From JACDBE01 sp963714055 (GTDB lineage: Bacteria; Actinomycetota; Acidimicrobiia; Spongiisociales; UBA5794), in contig OY970227.1 of NCBI GenBank assembly GCA_963714055.1, forward strand, positions 3,100,001 to 3,164,000: a DNA stretch of 64,000 nt. Direction: 5' to 3'. Positions 55,616 to 64,000 of this stretch are shown one piece after another. The translations under genes and the position numbers were made by a program. Numbering within the stretch: the stretch's first letter is position 1; every line of letters begins with the position of its first letter. Below the pieces are notes generated by a model, which was given only the letters and a program-made list of their open reading frames with translations, did not search any database and had not been told where the DNA came from.

Positions 55616-55837
55616 ATGCGTACGACGTTCACGTTGGATCCCGATGTCGCAGCCGCCGTGGAGCACCTTCGCCGCGACGAGGGGCTCGGGATCAGCGAGG
55701 TGGTGAACCGTCTCATACGGCGCGGCCTGATCGCCCCAGCCGAGGCGAGGCCCTACACGCCACGCTCGGCGCCGATCGGCCTCCGGGTGGACGTGTCCGA
55801 CATCGGAGCGGTGTCGGACCTTCTCGACGAACCCTGA
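55616..55837 (+). CDS. VapB-like antitoxin (RHH)
   Basis: 73 residues. MRTTFTLDPDVAAAVEHLRRDEGLGISEVVNRLIRRGL is a complete RHH DNA-binding fold; the tail (PIGLRVDVSDIGAVSDLLDE) would wrap the toxin. The stop codon overlaps the ATG of the PIN-domain toxin gene (TGATG). TGTACT lies 6 bases before ATG, a weak leaderless box. Confidence 0.82.
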   Translation: MRTTFTLDPDVAAAVEHLRRDEGLGISEVVNRLIRRGLIAPAEARPYTPRSAPIGLRVDVSDIGAVSDLLDEP

Positions 55838-56266
55838 TGCTGCGGGGACGCCCACCTGCTGCTGTACGCCGCCGACAGCAGCAGCGATCGCCACGCCGCC
55901 GCCGGCGATTGGCTGACGGCGGTGCTCTCGGGGAGTCGACGGGTCGGGATTCCCTGGCAGACCATCGAGGCCTTCCTCCGCATCAGCACCCATCCACGGG
56001 TTGCCACCAACCCGTTGACCGGCGCCGAGGCCTGGCAGTTCGTCACCGACTGGCTCGACGCCGACCCGGTCTGGATCCCTCCGGCGACAGAGCGAACGGC
56101 AGAGGTGCTGTCCGAGCTCATCGATGCGGTGCCGATCACGGGCAACATCGTCCCCGACGCCCAACTCGCCGCCCTCGCCATCGAGCATGGCCTGGCTGTG
56201 TATTCCGCGGACACCGACTTCGCCCGGTTCCCCGGCCTGACGTGGGTCAACCCGCTCGCCGGCTGA
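55837..56266 (+). CDS. VapC-like PIN-domain toxin, frameshifted near the start
   Basis: 142 residues after removing one base from a G run at 55844-55847. Then ATG-CTG-CGG leads into DAHLLLYAADSSSDRHAAAGDW (first Asp), IEAFLRI (Glu), NIVPDAQLAALAIEHGLAVYSADTDFARFPGL (late Asp), the PIN ribonuclease pattern. In the given sequence the ATG frame is different and the PIN frame has no start after the antitoxin stop. Either the toxin is inactivated or the G run is an assembly error. Confidence 0.75.
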
Positions 56267-56318
56267 CGACGCTCGGAGCGTCCACCGCCCGGACGGGTGG
56301 AGCTCGTACGCGACCCGG

Positions 56319-59300
56319 TCACGGCCGGCGACGGTGGCCGGGTGCCGCGCTGAAGGTGAGGCCGCGGTAGCCGGGGGCGAAACCGGCCACGGTCAACGCC
56401 GGGCCGAGTGCGGAGCCGGCGACGGGGTCGCCGTCCACGGTGGCGACGGTGAGTCGCCCACCGACGGCTTCGGCCAGCTCGACGAGCCCGCTGACCACCG
56501 GCTCCGGATCGTCGCCGTACGTCGACACCGACCGGCCGCTGCCCTCGACGAACGCCACCAGCAACCCGTCGAGGAGGATCACCCACGCCCCGCTGCGCCG
56601 GGCCGGCCGGGCGGTGGCATGCTCCGGCCATGACACCGTCGACCCGTACACGTTGGCCGGGTCGGCCGCCGCCAGCAGGAGCACGCCGGGCGAATCGGAC
56701 CTCCTGAGCCGGTCGACGGCGCCCGGTAGGGCGAACTGGGAGCCGCCAAGCCCCTCGATGAAGTAGCCCCGCCGCACCCGGCCGACATCCTCGAGGGCGG
56801 TGAACACCGGGTAGAGCCCGGAGAAGCCCCCGGGGACGCCCTCGCCGAGCACCGTGTCCCTGGTGACCACTCCGTGTCGGTCGAGCAGCACCTCGGCGAT
56901 GGCTCCCGCCCGCTCCTCGGCGGAGACCGGCCCCGAGCCGGTCACGAGGTCGGCGGTGAGATACCAGCGCCCCGACGCGGCCGGCGGCATCCCCGTCATC
57001 GGTCGCGGTCGGCCGGTGCGGGCCGTCCGTTTCCGCCCGAGGAAACCACGCACCGGAGCGAACGTGTCGTTGGTCACCTCGCCTGCCCACACCAGGTCCC
57101 AGATCGCCTCGAGCACGTCGTTGTGAGCCGCCCCGCCTGCGGCGGCGACGAGGTCGTAGAAGAACGAGGCGCCGCGGGAGGCGAGGGCGGTGCGCAGGGC
57201 CTCGTGGACAGGGCCCTCGGGTGGCTCGACGTCGAGTGCGGTCGCCAGCGTGGGCACCTGGCTTCGCAAGTAGAGGGCGACCCTGCCGTCCTTGCCCGCC
57301 AGCGACCCTCGGCCCAGCCACACCACGTCACCGGAGGCGAGCAGCGCATCGAGCATCGCCGGTGAATAGGCGAGCCGGCGGGGGAACACGGTCGACTCGA
57401 GGATTCCGGCGGCGATGGAGGCGCCTTGAAGTTGGCGCACCACCTCGTGGAGTCGCTGGGGCGTGCCCGATGTCGTGCCGATGCCCTGCCAGGCGGGCAG
57501 GAAGCGACCGAGCGTGGCGACGTCGACCGCCTCGACCTCGGCGCGCAGCACCGCCAGCGATCGCCTCCTGATCCGACGCAGCACTTCCACGTCCACCCAC
57601 TCCGCCGTGGCCGCCCCGCTGCGATAGCCGCCGCTGGTGACCCGGCCGGCACCGGCGAGCCGGTCGAGCACCTCGGCCACCACGGCGGCAGGGATGCCCA
57701 GGGCGGCGGCCGCCTCGAACACGGTGAAGGGCCCGTGGGTGCGGGCGTACCGGCCGACCAGGTCGCCGAGCGGGTCGGACGCCGGCTCGAGCAGGGCGGT
57801 CGGCATGCCAGGGGGCGGCGCCACCCCGAGGGCGTCGCGCAGCCGGGCGATGTCCTCGACGGCGGCGAGCCGCGGCGACCCGTTGACCACCACGGGTGCG
57901 ATCCGGCGCTCACCGACGAGACCGGCGATGAGCCCATCGGCCTGTTCGGGCGGTTCCACCCGAGCCCGCAGCTCGTCGCGGGTCAACGGCCCCAGGTGGC
58001 GGAGGGCATCGTGGACGGCGTCGGCGGAGCGCGCCTTCCGTTCCGGGTCGAGGAGCTGGAGCTCGAGCTCGACCTGGGCGATCACCGCCGGGTCGAGCAG
58101 GTCCCTGAGGTCGGGATCGCCGAGCAGGTCAGCCAGCAACCTCCGATCGAGGGTGAGCGCCGCCGCCCGCCGCTCCGCCACAGGGGCGTCGTACTCGTAC
58201 ATGAACGAGGCGACGAAGTCGAACATGAGCGAGGAAGCGAACGGGCTGGGGCCGTTCAGCTCGAGCTCGTGGACCCGGACCCGGCGGGCGGCGATGTCGC
58301 CGAGCAGCTCGGTCAACGCCGGGAGGTCGAAGTGGTCCTGGAGCACCTCGCGGTAGGTCTCCAACACGATGGGGAAGTCGGGGTGTTTGGCGGCGACCTC
58401 GAGCAGCCCGGCGGCTCGGCGCCGCTGCTGCCACAGCGGGGTGCGCGACCCTGGACGGCGACGGGGCAGCAGCAGGGCGCGGGCCGCCGCCTCGCGGAAC
58501 CGGGACGTGAACAGGGCCGAGTCGGCCACCTCCTCGAGCAGGAGGTCTTCGATCTCGTCGGGGGAGGGCACCACCGCGGTCGCCGCCGGGGGCTCGTCGA
58601 GGTCGGGGAAGCGGAAGACGATGCCGTCGTCCGACCAGATGACGTCGACCTGGCTCCCCACCTCGGTGCGAAGCCGGTGCCGGGCCGCCAGCGCCCACGG
58701 GGCGTGGACCCTGGCGCCGAACGGGGTGAGCACCACCATCCGCCAGTCGCCGATCTCGTCGCGGAACCGCTGCACCACCACCGTGCGGTCGGTGGGCAGC
58801 ACCCCGGTGGCCTCCCGCTCTTCGTCGAGGAAGGCGGCGAGGTTGTCGGCGGCCCACGGGTCCAGCCGGTACCGGTCGACCAGCGTGGCGCGGGCCTCAC
58901 CGGCGCCGAGCCCGCCGAGGCGACGGACGAGCTCGCCGACCGCACGCCCCAGCTCGACGGGCCGGCCGGCGGCATCGCCGTGCCAGAAGGGGAGCTTGGC
59001 GGCGGGTTGGCCCGGGGCGGGGAGCACGATGACCCGGTCGTGGGTTATCTCGTCGATCCGCCACGACGTCGATCCGAGGACGAACACGTCGCCCGGCCGG
59101 CTCTCGTAGACCATCTCCTCGTCGAGCTCTCCCACCCGACCACCACCGGCCAGCATCACGGTGTAGAGCCCGCGATCGGGGATGGTGCCCGGGTTGGTGA
59201 CGGCCAGCATCTTGGCGTTGTCGCGGGGCCGGACCGTCCCGGTGGAGCGGTCCCAGACGATGCGGGGGCGGAGCTCGGCGAACTCGTCGGACGGGTAGCG

Positions 59301-60728
59301 GCCCGCCAGCATGTCGAGGACGCCCTCGAAGCTGGCTCGACCCAGGTCCCGGTATGGGGCGGCGCCGCGGACCAGGCCGTACAGCTCGTCGGCGGTGGCC
59401 GGCCGGGCGGTGACCATGGCCACCAGCTGCTGGGCGAGCACGTCGAGCGGGTTGCGGGGCACCACGGTCGCCTCAACCGCCCCGGCGAGCATGCGGTCGA
59501 CCACCACGGTTGCCTCGAGCAGGTCGGCGCGGTGCTTGGGGTAGATGCGGGCCACGCTGGGCGCGCCCACCTGGTGCCCGGCCCTGCCCACCCGCTGCAG
59601 CCCGCTGGCCACCGACGCCGGTGACTCGACAAGGAGCACCAGGTCGACGGCGGCCATGTCGATCCCCAGCTCGAGCGTCGAGGTGGCCACCACCGCCCTC
59701 AGCTCTCCCTGCTTCAGCTTGGTCTCGATGGCGACCCGTTGCTCGCGCGACACCGAGCCGTGGTGGGATTGCGCCAGCTCCTCCCCGGCCAGCCGGTTGA
59801 GCTCGGCGGCGAGCCGCTCGGCCGCCCCCCGGCTGTTGACGAAGATGATCGTCGACCGGTGCCGGAGCACCTGCTCGAGCAGGCTGGGGTACACCGCCGG
59901 CCAGATCGACCGTGGGGTGGCGCCGTCCTCACCGACCGGGACCGATGCCTCCGGCCGGGTCATGTCGGCCACGGGGACCACGATCTCCAGGTCGAACGCC
60001 TTGTCCCCGGGAACGTCCACGATGGCCACCGGCCGCGGCCGCCACCCGCCGTCGACGACCTCGCCCCCGCCGAGGAACTCGGCGATGGTGGCCAGCGGTC
60101 GCTGGGTCGCCGACAGCCCGATCCGCTGCGGGGGTACGGCGCCCGGTGAGCCGGCGACCAGCTCGTCGAGCCGTTCCAGGCTCAGCGCCAGGTGAGAGCC
60201 ACGCTTCGAGGACGCCACCGAGTGGACCTCGTCGACGATCACCCAGCGCACCGAGGACAGCACCGAGCGCGCTTGTGAGGTGAGCATCAGGTAGAGCGAC
60301 TCGGGGGTGGTGATGACGATGTCCGGAGGATGCCGGAGCATCGCCTGACGCTCGCTGCTGGTCGTGTCACCGGTGCGCATCGCCACCGACATCTCCGGCG
60401 GCTGCTCACCGAGCCGGGCGGCGGCGAGCCGGATGCCGGTCAACGGTGCCCTCAGGTTTCGCTCGATGTCGTAGGCCAGTGCCTTCATCGGCGAGACGTA
60501 GAGCAGGCGGCACCGTTTCGCCTCGTCCGGCACCGGCTCGCCGGCGAGCCGGTCGATGCCCCACAGGAAGGCGGCGAGGGTCTTGCCGGACCCGGTGGGC
60601 GCATGGATCAGGGTGTGGCTTCCGGCGGCGATCGCCTCCCAGCCGAGCCGCTGGGCGTCGGTCGGGGCCACGAACGTCGACTCGAACCAGGCTCGGGTGG
60701 CCGGGGCGAAGAAGTCGGGGAGGGTCAT
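56319..60728 (-). CDS. lhr: Lhr-family ATP-dependent helicase
   Basis: 1,469 residues, near the usual 1,500. Start MTLPDFFAPATRAWFESTF, Walker A APTGSGKTLAAFLWG (about residue 47), DEVH box VIVDEVHSV (about 163), SATQRP, and second RecA domain with VNSRGAAERLAAELN, ATSTLELGIDMAAVD and QRVGRAGHQVG, then Lhr winged-helix and beta-barrel core and the long C-terminal domain (HEALRTALASRGASFFYDLVA). 3'-to-5' DNA translocase induced by damage in mycobacteria. A longer frame upstream to 60920 runs through a repeat and was rejected. Confidence 0.95.
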   Translation of the reverse strand: MTLPDFFAPATRAWFESTFVAPTDAQRLGWEAIAAGSHTLIHAPTGSGKTLAAFLWGIDRLAGEPVPDEAKRCRLLYVSPMKALAYDIERNLRAPLTGIRLAAARLGEQPPEMSVAMRTGDTTSSERQAMLRHPPDIVITTPESLYLMLTSQARSVLSSVRWVIVDEVHSVASSKRGSHLALSLERLDELVAGSPGAVPPQRIGLSATQRPLATIAEFLGGGEVVDGGWRPRPVAIVDVPGDKAFDLEIVVPVADMTRPEASVPVGEDGATPRSIWPAVYPSLLEQVLRHRSTIIFVNSRGAAERLAAELNRLAGEELAQSHHGSVSREQRVAIETKLKQGELRAVVATSTLELGIDMAAVDLVLLVESPASVASGLQRVGRAGHQVGAPSVARIYPKHRADLLEATVVVDRMLAGAVEATVVPRNPLDVLAQQLVAMVTARPATADELYGLVRGAAPYRDLGRASFEGVLDMLAGRYPSDEFAELRPRIVWDRSTGTVRPRDNAKMLAVTNPGTIPDRGLYTVMLAGGGRVGELDEEMVYESRPGDVFVLGSTSWRIDEITHDRVIVLPAPGQPAAKLPFWHGDAAGRPVELGRAVGELVRRLGGLGAGEARATLVDRYRLDPWAADNLAAFLDEEREATGVLPTDRTVVVQRFRDEIGDWRMVVLTPFGARVHAPWALAARHRLRTEVGSQVDVIWSDDGIVFRFPDLDEPPAATAVVPSPDEIEDLLLEEVADSALFTSRFREAAARALLLPRRRPGSRTPLWQQRRRAAGLLEVAAKHPDFPIVLETYREVLQDHFDLPALTELLGDIAARRVRVHELELNGPSPFASSLMFDFVASFMYEYDAPVAERRAAALTLDRRLLADLLGDPDLRDLLDPAVIAQVELELQLLDPERKARSADAVHDALRHLGPLTRDELRARVEPPEQADGLIAGLVGERRIAPVVVNGSPRLAAVEDIARLRDALGVAPPPGMPTALLEPASDPLGDLVGRYARTHGPFTVFEAAAALGIPAAVVAEVLDRLAGAGRVTSGGYRSGAATAEWVDVEVLRRIRRRSLAVLRAEVEAVDVATLGRFLPAWQGIGTTSGTPQRLHEVVRQLQGASIAAGILESTVFPRRLAYSPAMLDALLASGDVVWLGRGSLAGKDGRVALYLRSQVPTLATALDVEPPEGPVHEALRTALASRGASFFYDLVAAAGGAAHNDVLEAIWDLVWAGEVTNDTFAPVRGFLGRKRTARTGRPRPMTGMPPAASGRWYLTADLVTGSGPVSAEERAGAIAEVLLDRHGVVTRDTVLGEGVPGGFSGLYPVFTALEDVGRVRRGYFIEGLGGSQFALPGAVDRLRRSDSPGVLLLAAADPANVYGSTVSWPEHATARPARRSGAWVILLDGLLVAFVEGSGRSVSTYGDDPEPVVSGLVELAEAVGGRLTVATVDGDPVAGSALGPALTVAGFAPGYRGLTFSAAPGHRRRP

Positions 60729-60885
60729 CGGCGGGTCATTCGGTGGCGGAGGGTCAGCGTACCGGCCGGGTATGACACGGATCGCCGCCCGCCGACGGCG
60801 AGTGCGGACGAGCATGGGTATGTCAGAAGGGTCGACGGCCTTCCAGGGGTCGCTCCGGTCCCTGCCACCCACCGTTCGCCCGCCA

Positions 60886-60932
60886 AACTTTGAGCGAGTG
60901 GCGCCACGTGGTGTGTTCAATCGCTCAAAGTT
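60886..60932. repeat. 47-bp palindromic repeat, copy 2
   Basis: Arms AACTTTGAGCGA and its complement, centre containing TGGCGCCA and TGGTGTGTT. It is the reverse complement of the copy at 18982-19028 with the same length and a few changes in one arm. Intergenic, between the lhr start and the oxidoreductase stop. Confidence 0.8.
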
Positions 60933-60988
60933 CGCCTTCTAGGAACGGAAGCCGCCCGGTCGGCCCGTCCGGCGGGTCGTGGCGCGGG

Positions 60989-61855
60989 TCAGCGGAGGTG
61001 GCGCCACGCTTCCGCGTGAATGGCGAGGAAGTCGCCCAGCGTCTGTGCAGGGTGCCCGGTGATCCGCGCCACAGTGCCGCTCACCGCCTCGAGCTCGCCG
61101 GCGGCGATGGCGGTGTAGGAGGTGATCCACCCCTCCTTCTCCCAGTCGGGGGCGTCGTACCCGGCCCGGGACGCCCACGCTTCCTCGACGGTCTCCGGCT
61201 CGTACCGCACCGGGGCGCCGACGGTGGCGGTGAGGATCGACGCCGTCTCGGCGAGGGTGATCGCCTCCGGCCCGGTGAGGTCGAGGGTGGAACCGTCGCC
61301 GGACTCGTCGAGGAGCACGGCGGCGGCGACCTCGGCGACGTCGTCGCGGGTCACCCAGCTCACCTTGCCGTCGCCGGCAGGGCCCCTGATCGCCCGGTCC
61401 TCACCGACCAGGTAGGGGACGATGTCGGCGTACAGGCTGTCGCGCAGGAAGACGAAGGCCATCCCGGACGCCCTGATGTGCTCCTCGGTCAGGTGGTGCT
61501 GCCGGGCAAGGGTGAAGACGGCGTCGGGGGCGGCGCCGAGGAACGAGGTGTACACGATGCGCTCCACCCCGGCGGCGACGGCGGCGTCGACGGCGGTGCG
61601 GTGCTGCGCGACGCGGTCCTCTGCCTCCCTGCCGGAGACGAGCAGCAGAGACCGGGCGCCGGCGAGGGCGGCCCGGAGAGCCTCCCCGTCGGCGTACGAC
61701 CCGGCAAGGGCGATGGTCGCTCCGGGGACGTCCGGGCAGCGGGTGGGGTCGCGGGCCACCATCCGGATCGGGACGCCGGCGCCGGCGAGGTGACGGCACA
61801 CCCTGCTGCCGATGGCTCCCGTCGCCCCGGTGACGGCGAACGGGGCGTCACCCAT
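60989..61855 (-). CDS. NmrA/atypical SDR NAD(P)-binding oxidoreductase
   Basis: 288 residues. Nucleotide site VTGATGAIGSRVCRHLAGAG at the start, then RMVARDP (second beta-strand charge reader), RSLLLVSG, IVYTSFLGAAPD and a WVTRDDVAEVAAAVL region, as in QOR2/NmrA-like quinone oxidoreductases. ATG at 61855 overlaps the pyrophosphatase stop by 8 bases. It may reduce quinones, but some members only sense redox state. Confidence 0.8.
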   Translation of the reverse strand: MGDAPFAVTGATGAIGSRVCRHLAGAGVPIRMVARDPTRCPDVPGATIALAGSYADGEALRAALAGARSLLLVSGREAEDRVAQHRTAVDAAVAAGVERIVYTSFLGAAPDAVFTLARQHHLTEEHIRASGMAFVFLRDSLYADIVPYLVGEDRAIRGPAGDGKVSWVTRDDVAEVAAAVLLDESGDGSTLDLTGPEAITLAETASILTATVGAPVRYEPETVEEAWASRAGYDAPDWEKEGWITSYTAIAAGELEAVSGTVARITGHPAQTLGDFLAIHAEAWRHLR

Positions 61856-62354
61856 GCGGCGGCGGGTCGTGCTCGGTGGCACGGTGCCGCTCGAACGCCT
61901 CGTTGATCACCCGGGCGGCCACTTCGGCATCGTCCCAGCTGCCGATCTCGGTGCTCTTGGCCGGCTCCAGCGCTTTGTAGACCTCGAAGAAGTGTGTGAT
62001 CTCGGCACGGAGGTGGCGCCGGAGATCGGGGAGGTCGATGAGGTGCGCCCAACGCTCGTCCCGGGCCGGCACCGAGAGGATCTTGGCGTCGGGCCCGGCC
62101 TCGTCCCTCATCCAGAAGACGCCGATCGCCCGGGCGAGGATGTGGCATCCCGGCACCGTCGGCTCGTCGAGCAGGACGAGTGCGTCTAGAGGGTCACCGT
62201 CCTCTGAGAGGGTGCCGGGGATGAACCCGTAGTCGGCGGGGTAGCTGGTGGCGGTGAAGAGGTGACGGTCGAGCCACAGCGCACCCGTCTCATGGTCCAT
62301 CTCGTACTTGTTGCGTGACCCCTTGGGGATCTCGACGACGACCTCTATCTCCAC
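61848..62354 (-). CDS. ppa: Inorganic pyrophosphatase (family I)
   Basis: Hydrolyses pyrophosphate, driving biosynthetic reactions. 168 residues. Signature DGDPLDALVLLDEPT holds the three metal aspartates; KGSRNKYEMDHETGALWLDR, YPADYGFIPGTLSEDG and a late FFEVYKALEP complete the active site. GTG 62354 is 5 bases after GAGG; GTG 62360 is possible. Co-transcribed with the oxidoreductase downstream. Confidence 0.95.
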   Translation of the reverse strand: MEIEVVVEIPKGSRNKYEMDHETGALWLDRHLFTATSYPADYGFIPGTLSEDGDPLDALVLLDEPTVPGCHILARAIGVFWMRDEAGPDAKILSVPARDERWAHLIDLPDLRRHLRAEITHFFEVYKALEPAKSTEIGSWDDAEVAARVINEAFERHRATEHDPPPHG

Positions 62355-62615
62355 CGCCACCTCCCTCCGGGCCGCTCATTCAAGCGCCCCGAGCCAGCTC
62401 ATGCCGGAGAGGTTTCAACCCTCGATGCAGTGTGGAGGTGGCTGTGAATGACAAAACCGTCTTACCCACACTCCCTACATAAGACGTTGAGCCGTGTCGG
62501 ATACCGGGCCTCGGGGCCTGGGGACAACTTCACGTTGTGTCCGGCGCCAACAGTCGACCTGACATCGAGACTGTGTGAACCGCCCGTCGAGGGTGGCGGC
62601 GAAGGGTGGTGCCGG

Positions 62616-63389
62616 TCAACCGGCGGCGGCGACCATCGCCTTGGCGAGGACCGGATCGACCGGGTTGGTGGTGATCCCGTCGACCTTGATGGCGGTGCCG
62701 ACGATGGCGCCGTCGGCGGCGACGAGGAAGCCGGCCAGGGAATCCTCGGTGACACCCGAGCCGAGGAGGACCGGGGTCCCCGGCACCGCGGCGCGCACCT
62801 GTCGTACCGTGGCGATGTCGGGTGGCCGGCCGGTGGCGGTGCCGGAGACGATGACGGCGTCGGCCCCGGCGCGGTCCACGAGCTCCTCGGCCGCCTGCTC
62901 GATGGTGGCACCCGGAGTGGGCGTGGCGTGCTTGACGAACACGTCGGCAAGGATGCCGACCTCGGGGGCGATGGCCGATCTGAGCCGGGTGACCTCGGCG
63001 GCGCGACCCACGATCGGCCCCTGGTCGGTCCACATCGTCCCCGCCAGCACGTTGACCCGGATGAAGGCGGCCCCCGAGGCGGCGGCGATCGCCACCGCGG
63101 CGGCGGCGTCGTTGCGCAGGACGTTCACCACCAGCGGCTTGGCGGTCACCCCGGCGACGGCCCCGATGGCCCGGGTCATGGCGGCCACGGTCACCTTGGG
63201 CACGTCGTCGGCGAAGAAGGGGGCGTCACCGAAGTTCTCCACGCCGATGGCGTCGAAGCCGGCGTCGTCGAGGCGGAGGGCGTCGTCGACGGCAGCGGCG
63301 ATGACGGCATCGAAGTCACCGGCGAAGCGGGGCGACCCGGGCAACGGCCCGAGGTGGACCATACCGGTGAGGCGAGGGACGGTGCGCAC
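62616..63389 (-). CDS. BtpA family protein
   Basis: 257 residues, TIM-barrel of the BtpA/SgcQ family: GMVHLGPLPGSP, FDAIGVENFGDAPFF, PLVVNVLRNDAAAA, FIRVNVLAGTMWTDQG, ADAVIVSGTATGRPPD, PVLLGSGVTEDS. BtpA is known from photosystem I assembly in cyanobacteria, but in non-photosynthetic bacteria the role is unknown, likely sugar- or nucleotide-related. GTG start close to AGG, inside the edge region of an inverted repeat. Confidence 0.82.
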   Translation of the reverse strand: MRTVPRLTGMVHLGPLPGSPRFAGDFDAVIAAAVDDALRLDDAGFDAIGVENFGDAPFFADDVPKVTVAAMTRAIGAVAGVTAKPLVVNVLRNDAAAAVAIAAASGAAFIRVNVLAGTMWTDQGPIVGRAAEVTRLRSAIAPEVGILADVFVKHATPTPGATIEQAAEELVDRAGADAVIVSGTATGRPPDIATVRQVRAAVPGTPVLLGSGVTEDSLAGFLVAADGAIVGTAIKVDGITTNPVDPVLAKAMVAAAG

Positions 63390-63394
63390 CAGGC

Positions 63395-63510
63395 CTAGGA
63401 AGGTTCTGAAAAGGCGAATGGACCGGTTCGCATGGCTACGCCTGGCATCGCCCGAGTCCCGCCTGAACGAGTCGACCGAACCGGCGAACCCATCTTCAGA
63501 ACCCTCCTAG
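63395..63510. repeat. 116-bp inverted-repeat element
   Basis: Outer arms of 16 bases (63395-63410 and 63495-63510) match at 15 positions: CTAGGA(A/G)GGTTCTGAA. Inner parts also pair (GACCGGTTCGC against CGAACCGG). A stretch at 63446-63466 (CATCGCCCGAGT, CCGCCTGA) matches, in reverse, part of the 93-bp repeat units at 43.5 kb. The right arm contains the stop codon of the TIGR03084-type gene. Confidence 0.7.
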
Positions 63511-64000
63511 TAGGCGCGAAGGAGGCGCAGGGCGGTCTCGGCGTCGGTGCCGATTGCCTTCAGGTTGGTGTCGGTCGCCTTCATGCGATGGACGGCGACC
63601 CGGCAGAACTCACCGGCCATGCCCTTGATGACGATGTCTGTGTCGTCGGGCCCGAAGTCCCACCGGGAGTACTTGGGCCCCATCAGCTGCACCCGGATGC
63701 CCTGGCTCGGGTAGGGCTCGCCTGCCTCGGAGAAGGCATAGGGGAGCATGCGGTGGGCGAGCCAGGCGACGTGGTAGAGGCGGGGGCTGTCGGTTTCCGG
63801 CTCCTCGTCCTCGGCCACGGGCAGCTTGCCCTCCATCGAGGCTCGGACGTCGAGCCCGTGGGCCCAGGTCTCCATCAACCGGAGCGAGGCGAACGCCTTG
63901 GCGCTCACCGACCTGTACAGCCAGGGGATCCGGTCGCCGGCCTCCATGTGGGAGAGGGCGTCGACCACGTCGGCCCTGCCGTTGCGCCACCACTCGATGA
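63507..64000 (-). CDS. TIGR03084 / mycothiol-dependent maleylpyruvate isomerase-like protein, partial
   Basis: About 163 C-terminal residues; the start lies beyond the window. WWRNGRADVVDALSHMEAGDRIPWLYRSVSAKAFASLRLMETWAHGLDVR is the DinB-like metal/thiol-binding core and LYHVAWLAHRMLPYAF with IRVQLMGP follows, as in TIGR03084 proteins of actinobacteria that use mycothiol. Exact substrate unknown. The stop codon lies within an inverted-repeat element. Confidence 0.8.
   Translation of the reverse strand, partial: IEWWRNGRADVVDALSHMEAGDRIPWLYRSVSAKAFASLRLMETWAHGLDVRASMEGKLPVAEDEEPETDSPRLYHVAWLAHRMLPYAFSEAGEPYPSQGIRVQLMGPKYSRWDFGPDDTDIVIKGMAGEFCRVAVHRMKATDTNLKAIGTDAETALRLLRAY

Noticed and set aside
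56319..60920. A 1,533-residue Lhr starting at 60920
   Set aside because: The extra part runs through the 47-bp palindrome and low-complexity residues; MTLPDFF at 60728 is the family start.

Overview
This is a 64 kb chromosomal window from a high-GC actinobacterium. GTG, TTG and possibly CTG starts are common. Many gene pairs overlap by 4 bases (GTGA or CTGA), and many genes begin 6 bases after a TANNNT -10 box with no leader. The F420-type LLM oxidoreductase, actinobacterial-type SerC, DnaE2 behind a TCGAAC-N4-GTTCGA LexA box, DUF4032 and TIGR03084-type proteins point the same way. I would guess an Acidimicrobiia-like lineage, but nothing here proves the class. I saw no rRNA or tRNA genes, no CRISPR array and no transposase.

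Layout. 1-3.84 kb: a thiamine uptake operon (thiamine pyrophosphokinase, ThiB, ThiP, ThiQ) behind a TPP riboswitch. 3.9-9.7 kb: two paralogous modules facing each other, each a ribbon-helix-helix (RHH) regulator plus a DUF4097 beta-repeat protein and each behind an operator array phased at 11 bp. Between them lie a methyltransferase, a cyclase fragment and a DrrAB-type ABC exporter of lower GC. 9.7-16.1 kb: metH under a SAM-I riboswitch, then a secreted S33 peptidase and uridine kinase. 16.1-25.8 kb: a nucleotidyltransferase/XRE pair, SGNH hydrolase, YchF, a small cysteine-rich DUF2237 protein, an NTR-like secreted protein, a stand-alone LigD-type primase-polymerase, kynureninase, a PPOX protein, an LLM oxidoreductase and an ACT protein. 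26.0-29.4 kb: LexA-controlled dnaE2.

29.3-39.8 kb: an FAD monooxygenase with a partner protein, a metallo-beta-lactamase-fold hydrolase, and a tandem duplication of a giant class III cyclase/AAA ATPase/TPR gene that carried along a remnant of the hydrolase's 5' end. 40.2-48.7 kb: threonine aldolase, a TPP enzyme and SixA in one operon; serC divergent from an aspartate-type aminotransferase; an AroQ-alpha/beta hydrolase fusion; and a lipoate ligase. Two arrays of a 91-93 bp hairpin repeat flank 43.5-47.9 kb. 48.8-56.3 kb: lipoproteins, an MsbA-like exporter, Nudix, universal stress protein, a flavin reductase, a DUF4032 kinase-like protein, DUF971 and VapBC. 56.3-64 kb: an Lhr helicase, an NmrA-like oxidoreductase, inorganic pyrophosphatase, a BtpA-like protein and a partial TIGR03084-type gene.

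Eight single-base frameshifts interrupt otherwise well conserved genes (S33 peptidase, kynureninase, PPOX, second cyclase twice, lipoate ligase, DUF4032, VapC). Either this is a long-read or metagenomic assembly with residual indels, or several genes are decaying. They explain some apparent fusions and short reading frames.
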